The notes under the pieces: model-generated | What the model saw: the letters and a program-made list of their open reading frames with translations, nothing else | Told to the model about the DNA's origin: nothing | Databases searched by the model: none | Source: Didymodactylos carnosus | Taxonomy: Eukaryota > Rotifera > Eurotatoria > Philodinida > Philodinidae | Direction of reading: 5' to 3' | NCBI GenBank assembly: GCA_905250885.1 | Contig: CAJNOQ010000736.1 | Location: forward strand, 1 to 42,242 | Length of the DNA: 42,242 nt | Position numbers and translations under genes: made by a program | Shown: piece after piece, positions 11,437-23,146 of the stretch | Numbering within the stretch: the first letter of the stretch is position 1 | Layout of the letters: every line of letters begins with the position of its first letter

Positions 11437-13150
11437 TCATGTCGTCGCATTTATGGTGGGTAAAACAGACGTTGTTGGTATCTGTAGTAAGGGTATGGCC
11501 GTCGATCCATCTGTATTTGTTGTAAGTGGTGCCGTACTGCTACTACTAGCGGATGTGATTGTATTTGAACTTTTGTGCTGTAGCTTTAAACGCAATTCAA
11601 CTACATAATCTAATTGATAACGTTCACGACATTCTAAGCAGAGAAACGAAGACAATCTGTTTAAATGAGACAAGTAAGCATTAGGAAAAACAATCTTTTC
11701 AGGACAATTTGTCATATATACCCAAGAAAAATGTTTCAACATCTTGAACGGTTTTTGTAGCTACAACATTAGCCACACAACGATAATCTTTTCCATATTT
11801 AGCAAATGCTTGTATAGCTAAGAGTGTCTCATCTGTTGTCCATGTTGAGATGGCTTCATTCAGCTGTTGTTGTGAAGACGAATGACGATTCGCTAATGGT
11901 GGTATACGTATTAATTCCATGTCCGTACGTACTAAACTAGACATATAACCAATAAATTGATTTTGTGATTGTATTGTACACCTTTCACGTCGAATTTCAT
12001 CTTCTAATTGTTCAATAGGATCGATTACATCGGAATTTGTTGAATTATCATTCGCTAAATCATTCGTAGCATTTTCATTGAACATATAATTCGCCATTGC
12101 CAATAAACTATTTTGATCAAGTACCTAGTAAAATGAATCGAATTACAATAGTTATCTACAAGTAAAAATTTTGGAACATACCATATTTTTTGGCGGTTTT
12201 TTTACTTTTTTCAATGAAGATTTGACCGGTTGTTGTTCTGGTCTCATTAAACCACTACTTGACCAATATGTATAACACTGAAGACACAATATACCCTTTG
12301 GGGTTGAATACATTGATGATGCACAATGTGATGTTTCACAGTTACAGCACTCTTGTTCTTCCTCATTTAAATTTTGTTGTTTATCGATGTCCATGGACGA
12401 AGAAGTAGCTTCATTTGGCTGTAGGCAAAACCCATTCGTTTTTTTACTTCCCAAATCTCTAAAAAAACAAAATAAGAACAATATTAAGCTAAACATTCGT
12501 TTACATCTAATCCTAAAATGCCTAAAATCTTACTTTGTTGGTAGCTGTATGGATGTAATATTTTCATTCATTTCATCATCACTATCGTCACATGATGTAA
12601 ATCGATGTTGTTTTTCGTGTTTATCCATTAGACTCATTTGTTTACGTGTTTTTTTCCATGAATAATAGTATTGTATTAAATTAGCAATAGTTTTCTCTGG
12701 TAACATTTGACGTATTCTTGAAAATATTTTTCCGTAAAATTTATATGCTTGTTCAAATAAACACTTTTCTTCGATTGTCCAATCATCAATTTCTGGCGTA
12801 TACTGTTGCATTAATATTTTAGCTGTAGATGTCTTATATTTACAGATGTACAAGATGCCAAGTGCTTGTTCTTCACTCATACGATGTTTACTCCGAGCAA
12901 AGTCAATATATTCAATTATTTCTTCATTAGCCAACAGTGTTGTTGGTTTCCAAAACGTAATACCATCATGATTAATGACTGATGAAGCAGTAGAGGATGC
13001 TGAAGATTGAATGGTTGTAATTAACGAGGGAATATCTGCTTGATATGGACCGCCTTCGCGTATTCGAACGTCAGAATCGGTTATTGAATCATCATTATCG
13101 ATTGTTGTTGATACACTGCGTTTTGAGGACGGTGTTAAGGTTAATTTCAT
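11437..13150 (-). CDS. RCOR: CoREST (RCOR) corepressor with ELM2, SANT1, GATA-type zinc finger and SANT2
   Basis: CoREST bridges LSD1 and HDAC1/2 to nucleosomes. Four exons (13150-12534, 12458-12182, 12124-11722, 11633-11437) join in frame to give 497 residues. An ELM2-like region is at about 28-115 (GGPYQADIP, then EEQALGILYICKYKT). SANT1 is at about 121-168 (DDWTIEEKCLFEQAY, FYGKIFSRIRQMLPEKTIA, YYYSWKKTR). SANT2 is at about 390-436 (WTTDETLLAIQAFAKYGKDY, then TFFLECRERYQLD). The LSD1-binding linker begins at KKPPKNMVLDQ. Between the linker and SANT1 there is an unexpected finger: Cys243-x2-Cys246-x17-Cys264-x2-Cys267 followed by YTYWSSSGLMRP, which is GATA-type. The last exon encodes a short Ser/Thr-rich tail. 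The ATG follows an acceptor-like TATAG by three bases. Confidence 0.92.
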
Positions 13151-14598
13151 TATCTATAAAATAGGAATGATGTTTATTCCTTATCATTCAACAAAACAAA
13201 GAAAAACCTAGCAGAGCAGGATAAAAATTGTCATATTCTCGTTTGGAAACAGAATAAGCATTTCACAGTGAGTGATATGAGTTATCTCGTCGTCTATAGT
13301 TCAATTATCAATTCTACCAAAAGACAGTTCTTTAATAGACTCATCTGTCTTCTTACTTCATTTGGCTAGACAGTGAAATACAAACTGAGGAATCACCTTG
13401 TTTGGAAAAAACTTATTGTCTGACAAATAGATACTAGTGATATAGGTCATAAACTTGTGCCCTAGCAGTAGTTGTATTTACAACTAGTCGAAGGAAAATC
13501 AGGCTTTTTCGCGAAGAGAAATGTTATATCCTGTACGCAGTATTTAGAAACAATTTGAACAATGAATTCATTTAATTTCTAATGTGTACGACATTCTGGG
13601 ATCGTTACAATAAGAAAACTGCAGGATACCTGGACTTTATTGTTTCTGCAGAAAATAAGCAGTTATATACATGCTTCGAACATACTTGTAACAAGCAACG
13701 AATAACACATAGCTAAAAAATTTACACTCATGCTAACTAAATAAACAATAAGTGGAAGCAAAACTTCAGAAATATATGTAAAGAATTATTGACGACAGAT
13801 TGTTCTTTCAATAGTATAGTCTTATCTCATTTGATTTGTATAAAAATGTCTTTCTATATACGTATTTATTTTTAAAAAATCATAAACGTTTCACATCACA
13901 CATGATCTCAGCAAGCATCAACTTCATCATTATCAACAACAATTAGAAAGCGCTCATATAGAATAGATGAATGAATGAGAGCAAAAAAGCGAAAAGGAAA
14001 ACGATAAATTGTTTTTTTGTATAAAAAGAAATATTAACAACAACACGCTCATATGACAAACTTTTTCTAGGTTTTTTTCTTTACTCATTTCAGAAAATAA
14101 TAAACCATGTCAATTAGGAGTATCAAACGCTATGCTTTTCATTTTGTTTCTTTTAAAGAATTTTGAATAACAAAAGAAAGAAAAGACATAAAAAAAGACA
14201 GATGACGTACAACACAACAGTAAAAAACAGCACGTGAAACCTAGAGACACGGACTGCAAACTTGCGTTCTAATCACGCGTGCACAATGAACCTACTTCTT
14301 ATCCTTTTAAAAGACTAATATTTTCAGAATACATGGATCAATTTATACACGAACTCTTTAACGAAAAAAAATTGTCCTATATGTTAAATTCATTTTTCTG
14401 GAAAAAAACCCGCCATACAACCTTTTTCAGTATCAGATAAACGACTAGTGGTACTTTTGCTACTATCTTCTTTCTCTCTCTCTCATTTGCACATGACAAA
14501 GGAAAAAAATAAAAAACAACAAAAATAATATCAATAAATATAAACAAATGTGTCTTAATGTTAGATTTTTAGTTTCTCTGTTGTTTTTGTCGATTTTT
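13151..14598. other. Intergenic, no gene seen
   Basis: About 1.45 kb of AT-rich DNA between the CoREST 5' end and the UBE2V 3' end, with no supportable gene. The UBE2V poly(A) hexamer may overlap that gene's stop codon (CAATAAAAA on the minus strand). Confidence 0.5.
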
Positions 14599-15316
14599 TT
14601 ATTGCCCATGAGGAGTTGGATACAACGAATTTTCCGGTGGTTGTTGTAGTTTCATATTCTCTTTTTGTAGCATGCTTGAGCGTATATCATTTAATACTTG
14701 ATGAATTGTACTATCACGATTCCAATTTCTAAGTGTCACAACATGTTTGGGATCAACCTGAAAGAAACAAATATAAATGCTTTAAAAATTGTCTCAATAC
14801 TGAGCAAAACACCAGAAGAAAATGTTCATAGAGTATTGAATAATCGATTTGTTTTGGTCAGCTTCATTCTTCTAGCAAAATTTTCTTGAATCGACAAATA
14901 CTTACTGTGCCATTCGCTGCTACTCCCGTTAAATTAATACGTGTTAAAAAGCGAACTGTTGGTACTTCGTCTGGATATCTGTCGCCGCAGTGAACTTTCA
15001 AACTGTAAATTCTTCCTTCATACGGTGACTAAAAGAAAACATTGTATAAGTCTCTGAACGATCAGGTTATTGAAAATATTTACACGTGGTGGAGCAATTA
15101 TCATACATATCCACCTTGATAATGTCATATCGTCATTTGACTCAAGACCCCAAGATACCGAACCATCATGTTGTCCTTTTTGAGCTGATTCTAATTCTTC
15201 TAATAATTTGAAACTTCTTGGAATAACTTTGAAAAAATCACAACGACAATGCAGAATATACTTGAACATCGAGACAAAATATTTTTACCTGTTTTAGCTT
15301 GAAAATTATTTGCCAT
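14599..15316 (-). CDS. UBE2V2: Ubiquitin-conjugating enzyme E2 variant (UBE2V/Mms2)
   Basis: UEV proteins lack the E2 active-site cysteine and pair with Ubc13 (UBE2N) to build K63-linked ubiquitin chains in DNA damage tolerance and immune signalling. Four exons (15316-15289, 15226-15084, 15028-14906, 14757-14599) join in frame with GT-AG borders to give 150 residues, against 145-147 in human. Recognised stretches are [52 protein letters not shown] and [11 protein letters not shown]. The site equivalent to the catalytic Cys falls in [16 protein letters not shown], with no Cys, as expected. UBE2V1 and UBE2V2 cannot be told apart at this distance. The tiny first exon (28 bases) encodes MANNFQAKT. 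An acceptor-like TTTTAG lies 25 bases before the ATG. Confidence 0.95.
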
Positions 15317-15949
15317 AATTTTAACTTCGTATCATTCAAATCTAAAACAACGCACTTTGTAGAAGAGAAATAGTAACAACAGCCATCAAGCGTTATAAAA
15401 TACTATTTTAAACACTTTCGAAAACAGTGAACTTCCTTTAAACAAAGAAAGCAGCGATTAATTCTTTATCACATTTTCATTGACAAATTTTAATCTCAGA
15501 ACAGTCAGGCTATCTTGTAAACATTGAGAACGGCGTTTAGGCACATTTTAAACAAGATTATTGATATGAATTTTAGCGAGTTCTAAAAAAGAGATTTCGA
15601 GATGAAATGATTTAAGCACTCTTTTAGCTTGAAAGTGAACATGAATCTCACTAAAATGTCTTATAATAGGAAAAGTGAAAAAACAATTTTCGTGCTTGAT
15701 TTAGATAGAGATCATCTACGGCAATAAGAAAAAGCTTGAACAAGGCTTTGTGTTGTATATACAACACAACAAGCGACTAAAACCATGTTGTAGATGGTCA
15801 TCGATCAACGAACTCTTTTTTCTTTACTCTCTACACAATATACAATGCACTGTGATAACTGATGACTTAAAGAATATAAAAGACGATACAACTGAATCAC
15901 ATAAATATAAAGTCATACTACTGTTCAAATTTGGACAGACCATATGAAT
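15317..15949. other. Intergenic, no gene seen
   Basis: About 630 bases upstream of UBE2V. No coding signal; a 65-codon plus-strand frame at 15750-15947 is unconvincing. Confidence 0.45.
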
Positions 15950-17350
15950 GATGCTATTCGTTCTATTTCTTCCACTTTTGTGCTTCCACTAAACCTTCTC
16001 GTCTTATTTCTATTCTTAATCGCCGTTCTCGTACTTTATAACGTCAGTCTACTACTGTCAACGTGGCTGAGTTTTGCAAAGTAAGGAATGCTGTTTTTTT
16101 TATGTCTATATCGTTGTGAAAAATCTTCGTATCTTTGTTCTCCTACATGTCTCTTTCCTGATCTCAAAAAGGTTTGAAATTCTGTAAAGAACTGTTTTCT
16201 GTTTTCTCTCTCTCAATCGATATTTTGGACTCTTCCACTGTATCTTCCGATTCTGATAAAGAAAACTTTTTCTCCTCCTTCTTTAGTCTTCATGGATAAA
16301 TTCCACCGGCTTCTGTACCAGGCCTCCACCGTATAAATTCATTAGACTCCGGTGTTTCGGATGTTGAACATTTGCTTCGTAAACTGGCTAAAAGGTCTAT
16401 GACAGGAACTAGTGAAATTTACTTTCTCTTCTTGGTGCGGATATTATCTCTCTTGTCATCTTCATTTCATTTTTTATATTTGTTTATCTAAAGATAATTT
16501 CACAGCTATCTCGAAAATCGCTTCAGGCTTTCCCACCCATAAAAAAGATGCTGTTTCTGATATACTTAACTACCATCCTGTCTCTCCTCTGCCTGTTATT
16601 AGGAAAGTTTTCGAACGTCTATGATATAATTCTATTTTAGAACATCTGAGTATAAACAACTTTTCTGTAAACCATCAATTTCTGTTTTCGTTCGAAGTGC
16701 GCTACACTTGACGCTCTTCTCTATCGTTCTCTTACTGAAGATGACGAGAGATAATATCTGCACAAAGGAGAGAAAGCATCAGGGAATTTTACTTGTTCCT
16801 GTCATAGACCTTTTAGCCAGTTTACGAAGTAAATGTTCAACTTTTTAATCTAAATTCTGATGAAAAATGTGGTGTTGTTTCTTTGATTCTTTTCAAGCAT
16901 TTGACGCTGTTTCTCATTCATTTCTATTTAAAAAAGTTTTCTCTTTGTGGAGTAATCGATGATTTCTTTGTTCTTCTTCTTATCTTTCTGATCGCTCTGA
17001 GTGTGCTCGTTTAGATGATTCTAGCTCTTCTTCTGATGCGTCTCAAAGAAATGTCCCTGGACCATTGTTTTTTCCGATCTTTAGTCGCTGTTCTTCGTCT
17101 TAAGTGTGATATCTGTTCCTTTGTTGATGGCGTTTTCCTTGTTCTGATCCTTACGACTTTGCCCATGTTCAAACCTGTGTAAATTTTGTATCTGATTGGT
17201 TCCTTCTCATCCACTAGTTGCATCAGTTAAGTGTCTTTTAACCATCTCATGACCATGTATCTTTTAGTTTACTTTTCAGCATTTTCTATCTCCTGTTTTA
17301 TTATATTATTCTTTTTCTCCTACTTTTTTGTTTATATATATATATTTGTT
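15950..17350 (+). mobile_element. Decayed non-LTR (LINE) retrotransposon, reverse transcriptase remnant
   Basis: Several reading frames must be combined to follow a LINE-type reverse transcriptase on the plus strand. At 16360-16410 the reading DVEHLLRKLAKRSMTGT resembles the block before the fingers. At 16540-16625 the reading KIASGFPTHKKDA, then NYHPVSPLPVIRKVFERL, is the classic RT block 'NYRPISLLPVLSKVFERL'. At 16900-17080 the reading FDAVSHSFL ('AFDTVDHSLL' block) and LSDRSECARLDD followed by VPGPLFFPIF ('GVPQGSILGPLLF' block) are seen. Many stops and frameshifts intervene, and the YxDD active-site region is unrecognisable. The element is long dead. A (TA)n tract near 17336 followed by unique sequence may mark its 3' end. 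Jockey/CR1-like is the likely clade, by inference. Confidence 0.75.
16363..16841. repeat. 47-bp inverted duplication inside the LINE remnant
   Basis: Positions 16363-16409 and 16795-16841 are reverse complements with one mismatch in 47. The first copy encodes the DVEHLLRKLAKRS part of the reverse transcriptase remnant; the second interrupts the RT between the NYHPVSPLPV and FDAVSHSFL blocks. It is therefore a later rearrangement rather than a terminal repeat. Confidence 0.85.
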
Positions 17351-19461
17351 TCTATGTACGCCTAGTCTTAACGAGACTCATCCTTTTATAGATGCATAAG
17401 TTCTGATGACCTTTCAACCATAGGTGATTTAAATAAATCGTATCATAAACAAGAGCGAGTAGTTAAACTCGAAAGAGAAATGTTTGAGACAAGAATAATG
17501 TATAGTAGTTTTCTTCTTTTCGGAGTTTCCTTTCGTTCCACTCAACCCACTTAATTAATCAAAAGTTAAGAGTGTAGAAAATTAATCATATGTCTGCCCG
17601 CAAGACAGAAAAATGACGGTCAGTTATTCAGTGGACAGCCAATCGAAATACTAGTCGCTAATGCACTTATGTAAGATCATAACATATTCGCAACCACTTC
17701 GAACTCATTTTTGGCAGTTCTTGTCTCGAAAATTTTTCTACTTGAGTTGCATTCGTTGGAGCTTAATAAGTAAGATAGTTATGTGCCCAACTATCTCTAT
17801 CTTGATCTGTATGACTGCCTGTATGTCTCGTAAGACCAAGACTATTTTATTCACGAAAGTGGTCCTTATCAGCGCAACGCTAAGATCAATACGTTCTTCT
17901 GATTTTATCAGGAGAAACACGTTGATCGTAGCGTTCCATTTGGTCACCCTGCCCCTTATGTGTCTTGTCTTCTAAAATAGGTCACGTTGATAAGGTTAGG
18001 TTAGGTCAGTTTGCGAATTTCCATTATCTCTTCTATGACATATAATATAATACATGTACATCTACGCTTATATACATCGAACATGAGGCTTTGGAATTTT
18101 ACTAGTGTAGGTATAGAATTTGTGTTCGGTACCTCAGAGCATCATAGAACAGAGGGGAAGGAGAACAGCTAGTATGAATGAGTCACGACCCATCATTTTG
18201 CCAGTATTTGGGGTGAAGAAAATCGATTTTCTGTACGCAAAACACGGGAAAAAATGCTCGTAGATATTTTATGGATCATCCTCTAAGAATGTAAGAATTC
18301 TTAAATTACGTATGAGAGGAGGTGAGGAAGAACAGTGAGAGTGGATGAGACAAAAAATGGACACAATTTTGAGACAAAAATGAGCTACATAATGTGTACT
18401 TTCTTTTACCGGTTGTATAGATGCCACTAGTGGAGGGTGAAACTGATATCTTTTGAAAAGACGAGAAATGCGCAAGAAAATATAACTTAAGGCAATGAAA
18501 GTGCCGTAGTATGAGTAGCCAAGCATAGTAGATTTAGCAGAGCCATTTCGAGATACCTGAGGGACTTTTAGAAAAGGTTTATGGTTCAAGCGATTTCTGG
18601 ACTGACCTCGGTGAGGAATGATCAGTGCATCATATCTGACGCCTGAGATCTTTAGTGGGTTTCCAAAAATTTTCGTAATGCCAGCCGTTATAAAGCAGAG
18701 ATAAAGCGATATGAATGAGAGAATCTTTTCTGAAACATTTCTGTAAAATAATAGATAGATCTTTTAGTGACAGTAAACTGGAATTTATATATGGGTTGCT
18801 GTAGTCAATAAGGAAACAAGTGCTAAATCCTTGCTGTGCGAGGGCTCTGAAATGTCTACTAATGCAGAGAAAAAAAACTAAGAAAACATTTTCTGTAATC
18901 CCGAGACCGATGTCGCTAGACATTAGTGAACTTTGATAACACAAGAAAAGTCGTGTACGGATTAATAAAACTCACAAAATATATATAATAGTTTGTCCAA
19001 TGTCTCCAGAGCCACTTCACCTCGTTCCATGACATTTTTAGTTCACCGGTATTGTCTGATTTTATCTTATTTCATTTTTTTCATCTCTTCAGTTCCCACT
19101 CTTTCTCTCTTTACATGTTCCTTATCTAACAAAAATAAAAAACAAATGTGAACTGTTTTTGCAAACAATCAAAGAAAAAATTCATAGGACAAGTAAAATA
19201 TTTTAACAACAAAAAAAAAGACATAACAAATGGCGCAACATAGATGAAAAAAAGTCTGGTCTTCTTTGAAGCATAAAAATCAAGAGCAAGACCTATATTC
19301 ACTAATGAATTCACATAACACAAAAAAAAAGGCATCATAATCACCACAAATGAGAGCAAAATTCATACACAGAGGGTGCAAAAAAGGTCTGTGGAAAGAC
19401 ATATCGGTAAAATTTCTAGAGAAAATTTGAAAAATTTTTGTTTCTTATTATTTGCACTCTT
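17351..19461. other. Gene-poor stretch, unclassified remnants
   Basis: About 2.1 kb with no supportable gene. Open frames of about 104-106 codons lie next to each other on the minus strand at 18944-18630 and 18589-18269. They are in different frames, are not joined by an obvious intron, and match no family I know; they may be remnants of an unrecognised mobile element. Overlapping frames on both strands at 17661-17975 also lack recognisable content. Confidence 0.4.
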
Positions 19462-22400
19462 TCATTCTGTATCCTCTTCATCGATCCATTCATCTTTATT
19501 TGTGTCTTCAGTGTCAATTTCTGGTTCGTCGTTTATCATTTTTTTAAATTTTTTTAAATTTTTTCCCACTAAACAAAAAAACACAAACTGTGTGTATTAA
19601 TAACTATTAACGGTATGACGAAACAGTTATAGATTGGTACTCACATTTATAATGTAGCGGCTCATCAACATCATCATCGTCATCACCATCGTCATAATCA
19701 TCATCATCTGTATCTGTTGTTGGTTCTTCTGTGTCACTTTCTTCGATATCACTCTCGTCTGTATCATCATCATCATCATCCATAGGTTCTAAGGGTTCTA
19801 GTGTTCGTACAATCGATCGTTCATACAACGATGTTACAAAAGCTTGTTTATCTTCCATTGATGCTAATGGCAATTCATCGACACTAACATAATTGGGATA
19901 CGCTCGTATAAGTACTTTTAATGCTTCGATAACATCACCCTCCACATCCAAAGTACTAGGTGCTCGATCATGATAACTGCGAGCATTCTCCAGATCTAAA
20001 ATTAGCAGAAAAATCAAAACTGTTTTCTTTTGCTTCATAATGGCTCGCTAACTTTAAATAGAAGTCAGTCATAAGACAGTATTCATCGAATTAGAAATAG
20101 CCTTTGCGGACAAGGGATTGCTTTAGACCGATAGATACTTCCGGATCATCTGTAACTTACTATAGTAGGCAATTATTGAACTATCATCATTTTCATCAAC
20201 TTTCTTCGCTTTAATTGGTGTTAAGTCTGTTTGCTCAACAATATGTTCCAATGTTTTATCGATATCAACATGATTAGCATAATGATTATTTACTATTCTA
20301 ATACAATGTCGTCGAATAATTCGAATACAGGTATCGGGTGAAATTTCGACAATATGTGATACTTGTAAATTTTTTGGATTCCATTGTTCTCCTTGTTCAT
20401 GAATTGTTGTGAATTTTTCTTCGAGATTCAAAACAGGCGGTAATGCATCTTGAATAAAATTTTTAGCCATTTCATCACTGGCATGATCATAGTTAGACGG
20501 TATATAATCTTGATTTAATTTTTTCAATAAATTTTGGCAATTCATATGAAAGTTTTCACGTTTTTTATTCGATTTTTGTTGTTGTATAAAACCAAAATGA
20601 TTTAAATAACCCATTGGTAAACCTTGACGAAACTCAACATCGGTCGCCATAGCTAAACAAAAAGAAAAATTTAGGTCTATTAGCTTAGAAAAAAAGCTCA
20701 GAAAAATAGGTCTACACTAGTGTAAAAATGTATAGGTTACCTCATACATACAAATTGTTCGTTTTCGTGTGCGAACAAAAGGACTCTGTTCAAAAAGCTC
20801 GTCTGTGGATTTTGTGAAGCAGATTGTCTTCTTTTAGAAAACGTATTTTATTTTTATTTCCTGTAAAAGTGACTTCGACCTTGTATCCAACTTTGTAAAA
20901 CAGAACACACGTTCTAAAAGAAAACAGTCTGCTCTACAAAATCCACAGACGAGCTTTTTGAATAAAGACCCTTTTGTCCGCACATGAAAACGAACAGTTT
21001 ATATATATCAGGTAAACCTATAAATTTTCACACTACTGTAAAATAATTTAGATATTACGACAATTCATCATGGTACTTTTTGTTTGTGTACTATTAGTCT
21101 TGTAGTCCTTCTTCGTAAAGATGGGCAATTTATCTTATATCAGACAAAAAAGTAAAATAATAAACCTGGAAAAGATGCTCACATTCTGACACTCACTCGG
21201 AGAGGATTCCTGAAGTCGTCACCTTCTTGTTCTGCGTTTTTTCAGAGAAAAGAGGGTACACAGATAAAAGATACTAAAATCGAATTTACAGGTCACCACC
21301 ATAATTTGGCAGTCTACTATCCAAATCATCATTTGATAAAAAATTCATCATCATGCTTCAATAAATTTAATCGTATCATCTCTAAAAGCCAAACAAACAA
21401 GAAATACCTTGATCGACAGCTTTTGATAATAATATTTTCAAATAATCTCCCCACGTATTCTTTTGATAACAACTGACTGTAAGATGTAATGAATGCATAT
21501 CATCCAAAGTATTTGCTTGATGGATAAAACCTCGTGGCATATATAATAAATCACCTTTTTCTAATACAGTATCGACAACTGGATCAACATTTAATAACAT
21601 TGTTTTGTCAAGATCACCACTCGAGTGAAGAGGTAATACTTCATCGGGAGAAAGAGGTGCATACACTTTCCAATGTTTCTTGCCTTCTAATTGCAAAATA
21701 AATGCGTCGATATCATCGTAATGTGGAGCAAAACCCGCAGATCCTAGAACGAGGATAAAATAATCAAAATAAACTGATTTTTAAACGCTTTCTAATTTAA
21801 TTACCTGGCGGTGTTAAATAAACATTTGCACCAACCAATGAACAAAAATATTCTTGTAAACACGATAATAATTTCCATACTTCATCGGAATATGTTTGTG
21901 GATTTAACAGACGAATGGAACAATTTTGATTATAGAAATCCCATGCTTTGGCTGCATACACTCGACCAATTGAATTATGTAATTCTTTTTTATTTGTTGT
22001 TGGATTATAAAATGTTATATCAATATTATCACCATATTCCAATACATTTTCACGTAAAATTCGATCGAACATTTCTGTTGAGAATAGACCATTATAGTGG
22101 GATTTGTTATGTCGTCGAACTAATAAAGATGATTTTTGCCAGGTACGTTTAAAAAATTGTTTTAATGGAATAGGTGAAATGATCAAGCTAAACAAATGCT
22201 GACCCATCAAGAAACTATCGTCAATTGGTACACGATCATTAAGCCACGGTTTAAATACTTCTTGTTTTGATCCTTGTTCATCCTTCTAAAAATATAATAG
22301 AAGAGTTTCAAAAACTAATTCTATTTTGAGTAATCTTTCTAATATACCCACTGCTTACTTCATTATCATCTGACTCATCTTCTGTTTCTTTCTCATCGCT

Positions 22401-22829
22401 GATAGTGTCTACGTCACCGTTCAAATTGATTGTCTGTTTTTTTGATGCTGGTATAATAATACGACTTGGTTTCAAAATAGATCTTATAGGTTTATCCAAA
22501 TTTGATGGCGATGCTTGTACTGTTTGTGGTTGTGTTACTACTGGTAAACGATTTAAATTATTTTTTTGTTTTTCATCATTTTTTCCATGAATCAATCGAT
22601 TTTGTTGAGCATTTTGTTTTTGTTTCTTTTTCTTTTTCTTCATTGAACGCTTGTTGTTACTACTGTCATCTTTATTGCTATTATTAGGAACAGCAGTGGA
22701 CGATTTTTGAGAACGTTTTCGTTTTCCTGATCGACCACTCTCATTACTTTGTATTTCAGATTGCAATGACATATTTAATGTACCATTTTCAGTTGGTTTT
22801 TGTTTTTGATATATGGCAAACGCTGACAT
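19462..22829 (-). CDS. RIOX1: Ribosomal oxygenase 1 (RIOX1/NO66), JmjC histidyl hydroxylase
   Basis: NO66 is a nucleolar Fe(II)/2-oxoglutarate oxygenase that hydroxylates a histidine of ribosomal protein uL2 (RPL8) and has been reported to demethylate H3K4/K36. Six exons (22829-22359, 22285-21805, 21743-21408, 20652-20161, 19995-19645, 19568-19462) join in frame to give 745 residues (human 641). The N-terminal about 157 residues are basic and low-complexity (KKKKKKQKQ), fitting nucleolar targeting. The JmjC core carries [20 protein letters not shown] with iron ligands H325 and D327, and [11 protein letters not shown] with distal H392. Exon 4 gives the dimer and winged-helix part ([22 protein letters not shown]). 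The C-terminus is an acidic run of D/E ending in the small exon 6 ([10 protein letters not shown]). Intron 3 is 755 bases and carries a foldback. The NUP188 stop lies 317 bases upstream on the same strand. Confidence 0.94.
20713..21040. repeat. Foldback element in RIOX1 intron 3
   Basis: The left arm at about 20713-20843 and right arm at about 20908-21040 are imperfect reverse complements over about 130 bases. The best core is TTTTTGAACAGAGTC versus its partner, and AAAAGCTCGTCTGTGGATTT is perfect in both arms. The loop is about 64 bases. The arms' length and the intronic location match the other foldbacks in this window, but their sequence differs. Confidence 0.8.
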
Positions 22830-23146
22830 TATAATAAAAATAATTCTAAAGTGTAAATAAAAAGCGAACAGTAATATGATCACTTTTTCACAATTTAACT
22901 TCTAATAACTAAAACTTTAATTCCACTCTAACGTATCTGATTTAGAATAAAATTTCACTGTTTTTGACGATACAAATTGCTCACGAAGAAGAATATCAAT
23001 CTGTACTCGTCATATACAAATAAATCGAAATTACTGCCAAAAAAAAATGAACAATTCTTTATTACACAATATAACTGACAAGATTAAAATTAGTCAACAT
23101 GAAGAGCAAAAAAATTTGCCTAGATTTACAAAAAGAAAAACATTGT
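22830..23146. other. Short spacer between NUP188 and RIOX1
   Basis: Only 317 bases separate the NUP188 stop from the RIOX1 start on the same strand. It holds the NUP188 poly(A) signal and an acceptor-like TTTAG 16 bases before the RIOX1 ATG. Co-transcription with trans-splicing is possible but not shown. Confidence 0.45.
23058..23063 (-). terminator. Poly(A) signal of NUP188
   Basis: AATAAA on the minus strand, 83 bases downstream of the NUP188 stop codon. Its use is inferred from position. Confidence 0.5.

Noticed and set aside
14698-14889. Plus-strand frame over UBE2V exon 4 and intron
   Set aside because: Antisense shadow of a confident UBE2V exon.
17011-17223. 70-codon minus-strand frame with many Arg and Lys
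   Set aside because: It is antisense to the reverse transcriptase remnant; the plus-strand RT motifs explain the region better.
17661-17975. Overlapping frames of 104 (plus) and 69 (minus) codons
   Set aside because: No family resemblance, no splice context, and both strands open by chance.
18269-18944. Two adjacent minus-strand frames of 104 and 106 codons
   Set aside because: They are in different frames with no clear intron and no recognised domain; kept only as a possible mobile-element remnant.
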